From Adiantum capillus-veneris (taxonomy: Eukaryota > Streptophyta > Polypodiopsida > Polypodiales > Pteridaceae): a DNA stretch of 64,000 nucleotides. The notes under the pieces are model-generated. The model did no database searches. It was not told where the DNA came from and saw only the letters and a program-made list of their open reading frames with translations. Numbering within the stretch: position 1 is the stretch's first letter; each line of letters opens with the position of its first letter. A program made the position numbers and the translations under genes. Location of the stretch: positions 90,290,660 to 90,354,659 of the forward strand of contig CM043957.1 of NCBI GenBank assembly GCA_014529385.2, in the 5' to 3' direction. Positions 22,680-34,539 of this stretch are shown in pieces.

Positions 22680-23818
22680 GGCAATGTCTTTCTTGTCAGC
22701 GGATAAAGGCCAAAAGAATCAAATTACCAAGGCAACTTCAACCTCTTGACATACCCCAAATGAAATGGGAATGCATCAGTATGGATTTTTTTACAGGATT
22801 ACCTTCTAGAGGAGGTTATGATTCTGTTTTCGTGGTTGTTGATATGCTCACAAAAGTGGGTCATCTAATACCCGCAAAGACAACCTTTACTGCTTCAGAT
22901 CTTAGTCAGGTATTCATCAAGGAGATTTTTAGGTTACATGGTCTACCCAAGCGTATCGTCAGCGATAGAGATGCCAAGTTTACATCGAAATTTTGGACTT
23001 CTCTTTTCCAATCTATTGGGTCACAATTAGCCTTTAGTACAGCATATCATCCACAGACAGATGGGCAAACTGAGGGAGTTAATCAAGTCATCGAGGATAT
23101 TCTCAGAGCCTATTGTTCGCAAGAGCAAAAGAAGTGGTTACAATATCTACCTTTGGTGGAATATGCTTACAACTCTTCCGAACACAGAAGCATTGGAATG
23201 TCACCTTTCAAAGCTCTTTATGGACAGGACTGTTTAGCACCACTGAACTTCTCAGATCCAACCATCAGGGTAGAAGCCTCTAGAAAGATGTTAGAGGATA
23301 TGGAAGCACAGACTAGGGCTATTCGCCAGGACATTCAGGCCGCTCAGGATAGACAGAAGCACTATGCAGATAAGAACCGTTCGGAAAGAACTTTCAAAGA
23401 AGGAGATAAGGCTTTTCTGCGAGTCCGACCAAAGAAAAGCAACTTATCTCTAGGCAGATATAAGAAGTTAAGCCCAAGGTATTGTGGACCATTCGAGATC
23501 GTTAAGGTTGTGAGTGACCAAGCCTACAAGCTAAAGTTACCTGCAAACTTGAAGGTTCATGATGTATTCCACGTCAGCTTACTCAAACCCTATATTCCTA
23601 ACCCTGATCAATTCCTGGACTCAGATCCTATAGTCATGCCAGCACAAGGAGTTCTCGAGCTCCAACCTTACTACGTACTGGAAACAAGGGAAAGGAAGTT
23701 ACGCAACAGAACTATCACGGAGCATCTGGTAAAGTGTAAGGATTACCCTGAAGAAGATGCAACTTGGGAGGGCGAACCAACGCTTATAAAGGATTACCCA
23801 AGCACATTCTTGAGATGA
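22656..23818 (+). pseudogene. integrase with chromodomain of element A
   Basis: Cysteines of the HHCC site (QCLSCQRIK), then the DDE core: ISMDFFTGLP, VSDRDAKFTS and QTEGVNQVIED. The GPFEIVK and KVHDVFHVSLLKPY blocks are typical gypsy integrase C-termini. The last 55 residues form a chromodomain (TITEHLVKCKDYPEEDATWE), where the usual LVKWK is LVKCK. Chromodomains guide integration to marked chromatin. The only break is the single-base shift near 22656 that separates it from the upstream frame, so this part may encode a sound domain. Confidence 0.88.
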
Positions 23819-23838
23819 GGACATCTCAATTTTCCACG

Positions 23839-23848
23839 TTGGGGAGGT
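23839..23848 (+). other. polypurine tract of element A
   Basis: TTGGGGAGGT directly before the 3' LTR's TGTAAGG. Confidence 0.8.
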
Positions 23849-24510
23849 TGTAAGGTCTCCGACCCCGATCAAAAAGAACACCATTGTACCTTGAAATGAA
23901 AATAATGGAATAAGTTACTATTTTTAGCAGTTTTCCAGATTCTGTCAGTGCCATGATGTTTAGAATGTTTTAAATCTCCGAAATGAGAATTAAAATAATT
24001 TTTGTAAAAAGATTCCAAAAATAGTAATTTTTTGGTCACCCGACCCGTCTAGTTTTGATCGTCTCGAAAAACTGCACCCGTACCCCGAATTTCAAAAAAA
24101 TGCATTTCAGACCCCGGGGGCTGTTAAATATGGCAGGTACTCGGGCCAGCACGCCTTAGTTAGAGCTTGCTATAGCAATTTTCGGCATCAAAATCCGACT
24201 CGTATGACCCGTTTTAGCCTAGAACCAATTTTCCTAAAAATTATCAGGGGAGGTACCGAGGGCCCGGGACTGTGTGGGAACAGGTTCCAACCCACTCCAG
24301 ATCAGCTTTAGCAGCTAGGGGGTGCCCTCTTGCTTTGTGGGAATCCTAGGAGAGTTTCCAAACCAGTAGCTCAGTCTCAGAACCAGTTAACCAAGCCAAC
24401 CTAACACTTGGTGGGCAGGGAACTGGACTTGCCATGCTTAACTGGAGAAGCTCCCAGATGCATTTAGCAACCCAGATCGATTTTCAGCCTGAGGTGGCCT
24501 ATTTAAAGAC

Positions 24511-24567
<57 letters not shown>

Positions 24568-26630
24568 TATGCTCACACACAAACATTGCAAACACACACA
24601 CACCTACGGCACACTCTGGGACGGTGCTGCCGGAACACACACCTTTTGAAGGGGAAGCAAGGAGGGAGGTGCTGTCGAATTCTCGCCTCAAGAAGCTCGA
24701 TTAGATCAGAGAATCAAGAGGATTATCAGCCCTTAATCACGGTAACCACAGTTTAATTAATGCTTTCTGCAAATCCTTTTTCATTACCATCTAAATTTCT
24801 CGTCTATTATGCTTATACCTAGTCGTAATTCTCTATGACTACTCTCTAAATTCTCCTTATCCATATTCTATTATGTAATCAACATTCCATAGCTGAATTA
24901 TCAGCCATTCATCACTCTCGGTTAATGATTAGAACATAATTATAAGAATTTTCTCTCTCTAGGTAGCATAGTAATTAATCGGTAAGCTAGTAATTGTGTA
25001 GATTGAAGAGAATCACTCTTTTAATCACTCATTAACAATGAAGCTTAATTGAATTCATTCTCTTATGCATTAAGATGTAATTAAGGAGGAATTAATCTGT
25101 CATTAAGACTCTAAGAATTGGTTTTCCTCACACATATGCCTAAGGTAAATCTGCATCATCTATTTGCCAGGAAATAGTTTAAACATACTTAATTCAATTC
25201 TCTGGTAATTCCAATAGTGAAATCCTAATTATTCTTAATCATGTAAGCCGAATAATTATCTTAGAGCCGGTTCCCATAGGATTATGTGCCATCCTTAATG
25301 ATTGCTTTATGAAAGAAATCTAGATCTCTCAGATAGGAGAAATTAATTGATGTCACTAATCTACCCATTGGACTGTTATGATGCTTGCGAACCTTAGCTC
25401 TTTCTCCAAGCTAATCATTTAAAGTAGTGAGAAATGGCCCCGGTTAAGAAGACGCCCTTCGATGGTGCCCACGATCGTGAGGCAGGAACGAGTAATGTCA
25501 ACAGAAAGGGGAAAGCTCCTATGGAGGAACAAATACCGGCCATCTCACGGGCCATCAATGAAGAAGTGGAAGAGGTAGATCATATTTTTATTCAAGTTGT
25601 TTAATTTAACATTGCACACGTTTAGTTAGGAATGAAAATATCCCCGAACATGTTGGAGAAATCCGACGGAAACCTCGGCATTGAAATCATTGTACATTAA
25701 GTTCTAAAGTAGGAAGGTAATGTTTGATGGGTATGCTGTTTGCAATAGGAAAGAATGTCTGCTAGGGAAAATTTAGCTCGACATGTTCATTTTAATTCCA
25801 ATGTTGAATCAGTCCTGACCCCCCTACTGATCACAGGGGGCAGAGTTCCTCGTTAAGGACTCTGGAATCCACGACTTGCTTTCTATGCGGTGGATACCCA
25901 CGACTTGCTTTCTATGCGATGGGAACCCACGTCTTGCTTTCTATGCGGTGGGAGTGTCCATGACGTGCTTTCTATGCGGTGGACATACCTAGTTGTATGG
26001 GCAGCTAGGCGACAACGGGAGGAGTGAACTCTCGCTGGAGGGGCGATGTTGTACCTCCAGAACATTGGAACTTTTATGAATAAGTTTGAGTAGAGTTTTT
26101 ACTAGAATTCTGTCTTGGTACTGTTTGCAATACTGGTTGAAGGGCTGTCTTAACGAACAATGTGATTCGGAATTAAACAAGGAAACTTTATGTTGAACAA
26201 CCTTTGTGGTAGTAATTAGGTCACACAAAGAAGTGTGAGTGTGGGGGTGGAAAGTGGGGGCTTGGCTCAGGTTGGCAATGCCTACGAGATGGGTGGTCCC
26301 GATGGGTCGGGAACTCTCTGTCCCCATTGTGCTTACTTCGATATTAGTAATACTCATTGGCCCTAGAGCGGTGAAATCTCGAGAGTACGTGCCTCTGAAA
26401 CATGGGGAAAAAGGCACTCGAGGTTTCTCTCCTCTTGGAAGGTGGGTCTTAGGATCGCTACATAGGTTAAATCCCGCTTCCCCTACGAGGTGGAGCTAGA
26501 TCTCCTTGCTATTAGGTTCGAACTCAATTCACTTTGTGATGAGAGATCGTCCGCTAGATGAACCCAGACCACTTTGTTTTCTTCCGCTATAGATCTAGTG
26601 GCCACCAGGTTTACCATCAGATCCGTTGTA
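23849..26630 (+). repeat. 3' LTR of element A (3' end truncated)
   Basis: Matches 16008-18731. The (CA)n run is expanded (24513-24567 against 18 bp in the 5' LTR). It stops after GATCCGTTGT, lacking the final 26 bp or so of the 5' LTR, and continues into unrelated sequence. The LTR exon copy is at 25434-25604 and the 30-bp array at 25867-25988. Confidence 0.92.
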
Positions 26631-26739
26631 GATTTGATTGCTTTCTTAGTGATTGTTTTTCTAATATATATTGAAAAGTTTTATTTATTTATTTTAACTG
26701 AACATCTAGTTCTTATGTCTGCAGTATTAAATTGAAAGC

Positions 26740-27215
26740 AATGGAGAAAAATGTAAGCACAAGTGATACGAAGAAGTCAAATCATTAAAAAGACCTTAGC
26801 AAACATGGTTTTGAATCTCAAATCATAAAAATTATCTCCCAGATTTGGCCTGACAAAGAGACTTAGCATTGGAGTATAACTTGGCCTAAACAAGTAGAAG
26901 GTTTAGCTAGACAATTTCTTCAGAATCCTTACAAAGTTGTCATTGGTTCATAAGCTCTAAAAGATAGTCATTCAATTCTACAGATTTTAGAAGTTAGTTT
27001 TGAGAATGAGAAATACCCAAAATTGCCAGATTTACAGAAGCAAGTTACTAGAAAACTTCCAATGGATGAATTTGCAGCTTTATCTATCCATGATGATAAG
27101 AGTCAAGATAAATGAGATTGGCTTCTTTCTGAATTTAGATCTAGCAATAGCCCTATAATGACAACAACAGATGTTGCAACTCGGGGTTTGGATGTGAAGG
27201 GCATAAAGCACAAGA
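26740..27215 (+). pseudogene. DEAD-box RNA helicase pseudogene (p68/DDX5-like)
   Basis: A single frame from about 26800, with four in-frame stops, reads the C-terminal half of a DEAD-box helicase: GFESQIIKIISQIWPDKET, then ITWPKQVEGLARQFLQNPYK and KVVIGS. Further on are [21 protein letters not shown] and [15 protein letters not shown] (motifs IV-V region; plant p68-type proteins have ATDVAARGLDV). SAT of motif III is degenerate (SIT). A block between EKYPKL and MDEFAAL is deleted. There are no introns, as expected of a processed copy. RNA unwinding function is lost. Confidence 0.8.
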
Positions 27216-27282
27216 AAGCAAAATGACAACAAAGACCGCACCGACATTGACAATGAGGTCATGTCAAGGACGACATGAATTC

Positions 27283-27777
<495 letters not shown>

Positions 27778-27784
27778 CTCAATA

Positions 27785-27925
27785 AAAAACACCCAACGGG
27801 CCCGATTAGGGCCCTCAACTATATATTAAGCTACAGCCCGCCGGGATTTAGAGTTTTCCTGGCGGGCCCATAGGGAAAATGCAAAAGCCCGACGGGTCCC
27901 GTAGGGAAATTGCCAAAGCCTGGCA
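27785..27925. repeat. GC-rich minisatellite, second locus
   Basis: Units with GCCCGCCGGG and AGCCCGACGGGTCCCGTAGG cores. Similar to the reverse complement of 15557-15690. Confidence 0.65.
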
Positions 27926-28100
27926 CCTCCATGGCCATTATTTTATTAATTGTTTTTAAATGAATTAAACTAGGTTTACTCTAGCCTAATTCTCATTGGT
28001 CCACCTCCATGGCCATCCAATAGGATTTGAGTGCACCTTGTGGGCATCTGGGCTAGGGAGCTGACATGTGTCCCTCATTCCCTTTGTGAAAAGGAAGCTT

Positions 28101-28563
<463 letters not shown>

Positions 28564-28667
28564 AAATCATTTAGGAGAATTAGATATTAGTTATTATGAC
28601 ATTACCTCTCTCTTGAAATCATTTAGGAGAATTAGATATTAGTTATTATAACATTACCTCTCTTTTG
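28564..28667. repeat. two-copy 52-bp tandem duplication
   Basis: Two copies of a 52-bp unit starting AAATCATTTAGGAGAATTAG, with two or three differences. An inverted repeat CATAGTCG-TCCT-CGACTATG follows at 28672-28691. Confidence 0.9.
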
Positions 28668-28691
28668 AAATCATAGTCGTCCTCGACTATG

Positions 28692-29034
28692 AGGTAGAGA
28701 AGATAAAGCCTATTCATTATTCCTTTTTCTAGCGGGTAGAGGATCCCTATCTTACCCTACAACATCGTTCCAAAATGGATGACTAGTCCATTTGGCGCTT
28801 GAGAGACTAAGCTGTCGCAAGCATGTTTGCACATTAGTCCTATCAATCTTCCATAGTAGAGTAACAAGCTCTACTTGGTGTTTGGGAGACGTCGTCTCCA
28901 CAAACTTGATTCTAAGCAGGCATACTACTTCATTTTTGTGCACAATAAATAAAAAGAGAGTCTTATAAGACAAAAACTTTGCTCATTTTAAACATTTGTA
29001 CATTTGCTTACTCTAGGGAAGCATTGTAAGCATT
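28692..29034 (-). other. probable 3' untranslated region of element D
   Basis: Lies downstream (minus strand) of the chromodomain remnant. No open frame of note. No LTR start could be fixed. Confidence 0.4.
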
Positions 29035-29968
29035 GACAAGGTTTAGGTTATCCTTTCATTGTATGCCTTGCATCCATCTAGCATCTTCAAAAGGATAATT
29101 CTTAAACTTAATATGATATCATTCTATAGTCTTATTGCCTCTTAATACGTTGTCTTCATGTCAGAGAATGGACTCGGGCTGCAGCACCTCTACTTGGTCC
29201 TCAATCTCCGGTGGGTCTTTAATAGTTGGTTCTTGAGGTGGCTCTCCCTTGTGAGGCTTTAGTAGGATCACATGAAAAGCATTGTGTATGAGCCAATGGC
29301 TGGGCAACTTGAGTTGGTAAGCCATCTCATTGATTGGTTGAAGAATCTAGAAGGGACCATAGTACCTTTTTGCTAACTTAGCATAGTACTTTTGGTGTCC
29401 CATAGGATTATTTCCCGTCATGTGCCTTAATCGAGCCTTGGGAAATTTAAGTAATACCTAATCATTTTCTTTAAAGGCTTGGGCTCTTCTGTGCTTATCA
29501 GCAGGAGCAGCCTTTTGCATTTTCTTTGAGATAGTGATAGCATCCTTAATCTTTTGGAAAGATTCTTTTAGGTCTCGGCTATACTCATCTGCAGCGAAGA
29601 TCTTCTCGTCTACCTTAAGTAGCAGGGGACTTTTTTATCTTCCCTCAATTACCACAAAAGGTGCTTTTCCCGTGGAAGTATGTACAATGTTATTGTAGGC
29701 ATACTCCACTAAGAGTAAGTACTTCTCCCGTTGATCAGACCTTTGATCTACTTTCGTTACATAGGCTTTTAGTATATCAAGAATTGTTAGGTTAGCTAGC
29801 TATTTCACTTTGACCATCCGTTTTCTGTGATAGGCTGAAGAGAAATATAGCCTTGTCCCTAAATTCTCAAAGAGACCCTTCTAGAAATTATTGGTCATTC
29901 TAGGATCTCTATCCAACACTATGGACATTGGCAAGCAATGGTACTTGAAGATTTGTGAAATGAAGAGG
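29035..29968 (-). pseudogene. integrase C-terminal part and chromodomain of element D
   Basis: Reading from 29968 on the minus strand: LFISQIFKYHCLPMSIVLD, RDPRMTNNF (second catalytic Asp region), FENLGTRLYFSSAYH, then EYAYNNIVHTSTGKAPF, AFKENDxVLLKF and AYQLKLPSHWLIHNAFHVI. It ends with a chromodomain-like IKFKNYPFEDARWMQ. Several stops and base losses, including the region of the third catalytic residue. It is the direct continuation of the integrase half at 48449-49351; element X separates them. Confidence 0.8.
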
Positions 29969-30001
29969 CATTAGGAAATTTCGGAGGTCATTTTGAGGGC
30001 C
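29969..30001 (+). repeat. left terminal inverted repeat of element X
   Basis: 33 bp, CATTAGG at the outer end and GAGGGCC at the inner end. Mismatches to the right repeat are at positions 7, 11, 14 and 26. Confidence 0.8.
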
Positions 30002-30168
30002 TTCTAAGAAAATGTATTTTTAAAACTCTCTCTCTAGAAAATATGGCGAATAATAGAGGCGGGTCTGTCATTGTAAAAGTTCAAAAAGTGTACTTTTAGT
30101 AGAGTCTTTACCCTTCTGAACATTCGTCCATAATGATTGAGGGATAATTTTATTTTCAGTTGCATTGA

Positions 30169-33023
30169 ATGAACCTCGTCAACATGGAGGGAACGCGGCT
30201 AACATGGAGGGACGAAGCCGCAGCAACTACGCACTTTTCATTAAACCTTCACCTTTGGCTAATGACGCACTCCTCAAACGGCACAAATGTTACGCAGAAA
30301 CGAGCCAAATATCACCTTCACATTGATTTGGACAATGAGTACCAACCATTGATTAAACGGAGTAAAACAAACACACATATACCTCCTGCATCCATAGACA
30401 CGCTCAGAGCTCAGGGAGCTAAACACATAGATATCTGGACGAGAGGCTCTCTCTATCCTAAGAATCCAATGACTAATGCGTCTCCAGCATTTTTCAATCC
30501 TACAAGCTTATTGACCTTTGCTCGTGATGGAGAAAACGGCCTTCTGGGTTATTGTAAATCTCTTACAAGGCAAGCTGAAACTTACAAGTGCATTCTACAA
30601 GCTCAACAATGTGAGATTGTTTGTCTTTGACATTTGCATTCTACAAATCAAGTTACCATTTTGCAACAAAAAACAAAGGTACAGGAACTGAAAGGAAAGG
30701 TACAAAGTTGTCAAATGAAGGACACCATCTTGGGTGGTTGTATCCGAAAGAAGAAATTGCGCAATCTTGAAACATTGCAGGTTGCATCCGAAGGTCTTAA
30801 GAAAAGAATCTGAGCATTGAGGTGATGCTTCTTGGTTGACTAAATAGTCTTAGTTAAGTAAATTTTTTGTTTTTCTAGTTATGCATTATTTTCATGTGTC
30901 TAAATAGTGTTAATTAAGTAAATTTTCTATTATTTACTTATGCATTGTCTTCATGTAGAGATTCAATATATCTTGACAAGGAAAACATTGACCCCAAAGC
31001 CAATATAGGAAAGAGATTGAAGCCACTTAAACGTAGAATCCTTGTAGCAGATATAGTACATGACAAGAAGTTTAAGGTCCTACAATGAAATGTAGTGGAC
31101 CGCTTTATTTCAGAGAACTCAGTGCCTGCAAAATAGATACAAGGCACACTTGATTCACTTGGTGTAAGCAAAAGAGGATAATCGGCTATACAGAAATCCG
31201 TCTCATCCATCTTTGTTAAGAAGGGAATAAAGTCCAGACTTTTTATACCATCAGCCTCAAGTGTTTGGAAAGAGAGGCTTCAACTTAACGACGCACAAGG
31301 AGAATATCTTGGATAGCCGTTTCATATTAAAGCAACTTACAGTGGCCGTGGAGCAAACATAGCATATGATGAGTTCAATAATATTTTTGTAGACCTGCAG
31401 ATGTTGCAGAAGAGAATGGTGGAGTTTTACAACATCATTTGAAGAGTCACGAGGGGTATTACATTTTGTGTTGAAATTGGATGAGTGTGAGCTTGTTAAA
31501 GACAAGAAGCTAGAGCGTGTTACTATTACTTTAACGAATAGATCAGCCCTCTCAAAGTGTCCCACTGATGATCCTTTGTATTTTAGTGTTCAATCAGAAT
31601 CTAACATATGGTGGCTTGGTGCTTTTGAGGTAAGCGAGATTCTCAGCTGAGCTCAAATGTTCACATCTACTTAAGTCTCATTTATTTTGTGTTGCAGGTA
31701 AAGAAAGAAGATCATGACATTCTATATTGGGTGTTCCATCAAACTAATGTTCCAGAGGTGATTGATCGATAGACTAACCAGGGAGAGGTACTATGTCTAG
31801 ATGGAAGGGTAGACTTTCAAGTTCAGTGGCATCTTGCAGATGACCGCAAAACATAAAAGTGCATGTATAATTGTGGAATGGGTGAAATGGCAAAGTCGCC
31901 GTGTTTGTTCTGCATGGAGCCTGCAAAGATCACGGACCCAAAGTGGTGGAGAAAATCTCCAAGACGTCACATTGGGGACCCTGCTTTTCAACCGGTTTTG
32001 AAAATACCACTTGTGAATGTCCACATCTGTACAATGCATGCCCTTTGTAGAATTGTGGAGAAATTGGTCTACTTATATATCGGGTTTTCTTGGAAAATCA
32101 AGAACTCGGCAGAGCGATAGATGGCCCTGCAGTGCTTAGAATTGGTACTGTCACATATAGGGCTTCATGGTGGCAATGTGAAAATCCAGTGGGATGAAAA
32201 GAGATCAACTGCTAAGAAGGATGTCCCATGCAAACCATCCATTAGTGGGGTGAAGGCACGGAGGTTTTAATCTAAACCCCTAGGAATATGAGATCCGAAG
32301 CTAACAAAGCATGGAAGAATATATAACACATCTTATGTTAGCATGTTAGAGTATCAGAGCTGGAAAAAGATACAAATTGCAGTCAAAGATCAAGAACCAA
32401 CTAGTCGTAACGCGAAGGCTGAGGTTTGGCGATCGATAGACATGCTATTTTTTATGTGCGACAAAGATGACTGGTCACAAGGTGATATAAACAAGTTCAA
32501 GGAGAATCTCAACCTTCTCAAGAAATCATTCAAGACAGCATGGACAGACACCCAGATTACTCACTACATGGTATTATTGTGTATTTTGATTCTCTTTTAT
32601 GTGTAATTATGTGAGTGTAAAACATTCTAAGTAATCTGTTTTCATATCTAGCACATCATTTTCAATCATTTACCATATTTTATACAAAAGTATGGAAACC
32701 CGGCCATATGGAATACCGAAGGGATGGAAAAGTCTCATTACATGGCCAGAAATGCCTATTTCAGGCACACACGACATGGCGGCTCTCGAATCAAGGCTAA
32801 CAGTTTGAGAGAACTATTTGAATGGTTCTATCGTAGAATCATTCATCGAATGCAGGAAAAAGAAGTCTTGGCCTCTTTAGCAATAGCACAAGCCATCAGA
32901 CATTTACAACAAAATAAAATTAAAAGATCAATGGCATACAACAACTCCAGTGCTCGTGAAGGTCAACGAAGGTGGAGAGATACAATGGTGTATGTGAACC
33001 ACAAGTGGAGAAAGATACTCTAA
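30169..33023 (+). pseudogene. multi-exon transposase-like gene of element X, decaying
   Basis: Open stretches joined by plausible introns. N-terminal frame 30169-30630 (MNLVNMEGTRLTWRDEAAA), coiled-coil to 30812, acceptor at 30958, then DSIYLDKENIDPKANIGK and LLNDAQGEYLG-type residues (31280). Next come VLHFVLKLDECELVKDKK (31460), intron 31630-31698 (GTAAGC...TTGCAG), QWHLADDRKT, paired cysteines CMYNCG and CLFCMEP, VHICTMHALCRIVEKL, intron 32571-32650 and GMEKSHYMARNAYFRHT. The spacing of Asp (KLDE), Asp (ADD) followed by Cys pairs, and late Glu (GMEKSH) resembles DDE transposases with a zinc insertion. Stops at several points show decay. Transposase identity is inferred, not recognised by family. 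Confidence 0.55.
30840..30958 (+). repeat. 60-bp tandem duplication in the first intron
   Basis: Two diverged copies of a unit starting CTAAATAGT and ending with a TTCATGTxT acceptor-like end. Only the second copy ends in AG. Confidence 0.8.
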
Positions 33024-33129
33024 GTGGATAACATTGTACAAAATTTCAATATTTCTGTAATATGTGCTCTTAATACAATTGCTACTTGAAGTGTATCAAG
33101 ATTTTGAAGGTTCAATTTTGTTTTTTGGC

Positions 33130-34210
33130 ACATCACCCTTGTAACGAATAGGTGGCTTCGTCCAGTAGTGTCTCCTTGTATTTTTCATCTTTCTCAAAGC
33201 AACTTTGGAGGCATTCCATTGGATTGTTGGATGTTTCCATTGGCTCATCATCACTACTATCCTCTGAAACAAATACACTCCTCTCCTCTTGGATTCTGGA
33301 AATGATAGTCAGGGAGAAGTCTTCCCTTAAATAAAAGATGCTTTGCACATCATGTAAAAAGATATAGGTCATGTCTCCAATCTTGAACTCAGGCACAGTA
33401 GGCAACATCATCTGAGCATGCTTCTCAGTGAAGTTACTGACATCCAAGGGTAGTTTGATTTATGTTGTCTTCACAGAGAGCATCTTATTTATTTGAACTT
33501 CAATTCCTCAACCTCAAGGTCGACTGTATCTTCAACCTCCTCAACTTCTTATATGTGTGTTGTCTCCTCGTATTCTTTTTCTGGTACTGCATCCTGCTCC
33601 TCTATCACCTCATCAGGATTCTGCATGAGGAATCCAAATAGGTTGTTTAGGTAAATCATGAAGCCAAAGGATTCTTGAATAAGTTTTCACTCTTTTTGGT
33701 GTAAAGGGCAAGTGAATGTCGGCAAGCAAGTGGTAATTCCATATACTTCTTCAGTCCCTATCCTTTGCCACCGTAGTCATTTAAATGAACCACAACCATA
33801 CTGGGTAGAACAACCCTCCCTACATGCACCATAAGTTCAAATTGATCTCTATGGCGCTGCAAGAATTCATTGTGCTGAGCTAAAAAGTCTTCAATATCAA
33901 ATTTTGGGTTAAGCATAGAATGAACTAGATCATATTTATCCCCAGCACCACGCGATGCTGCAAAATCGAACAGCCTCTTATCAATTACAACTGTCTTTAC
34001 TTGCACGAGGACTGCTTGCTGGGAGATGTGCAGCATCTGCGAAGTCTATATTCCTCTTTCTGGTATTTTTCTTGACAAGTATTGTAGAGGGTGAGGGAAC
34101 CTTGTAGGGTGAGGATCCTCTTGGCTAGCCGACCTGTCTGACTCATCTTCACAGATTGACTCTTCTTCATCAAAGTCCTGACAAAAGTCAAAAGTTCATT
34201 TGGCAAAAGT
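33130..34210 (-). pseudogene. unknown gene convergent to the transposase-like gene
   Basis: Minus-strand coding-like sequence: EDESDRSASQEDPHP (34140), IDKRLFDFAASRGAGDKYDL and HNEFLQRHRDQFELMVHVG (33758-34036), then KKYMELPLACRHSLALYTKK and an acidic stretch. A C-terminal part follows (33133-33447) with KIGDMTYIFLHDVQSIFY and SEDSSDDEPMETSNNP. Frames are separated by stops, which may mark introns or decay. I recognise no family. The gene ends about 110 bp from the end of 30169-33023, tail to tail. Confidence 0.4.
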
Positions 34211-34318
34211 GCTAAGCAACTGAGCCTGTAAAGGTTGGAATCCTGGCAAAAGCTCTGGGTTCGGTTTTCCTCTCTTCTGCCTACTGCACCTTAATCCTAT
34301 TCATCAGGAATCAATGTC

Positions 34319-34322
<4 letters not shown>

Positions 34323-34389
<67 letters not shown>

Positions 34390-34419
34390 AAGCACATCAA
34401 AACACACACACACACACAC

Positions 34420-34512
<93 letters not shown>
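34323..34512. repeat. (TC)n-(CA)n-(CT)n microsatellite
   Basis: About 65 bp TC, about 20 bp CA, then about 85 bp CT. It abuts the 5'-truncated start of LINE copy 1. Confidence 0.98.
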
Positions 34513-34513
<1 letters not shown>

Positions 34514-34539
34514 AGCAACATGATACTCAACAATTTGAT

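Larger units (their letters stand above)
16008..26630 (+). mobile_element. Ty3/gypsy chromovirus, element A
   Basis: A 10.6-kb element: 5' LTR 16008-18757, primer site 18760-18771, gag-protease, RT-RNase H, integrase with C-terminal chromodomain, polypurine tract 23839-23848, and 3' LTR 23849-26630. The chromodomain places it among plant chromoviruses. The two 2.75-kb LTRs look only a few percent different, so insertion was fairly recent. The coding region nevertheless has one in-frame stop and several frameshifts. The last 26 bp or so of the 3' LTR are missing, and no target duplication was found. Confidence 0.92.
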
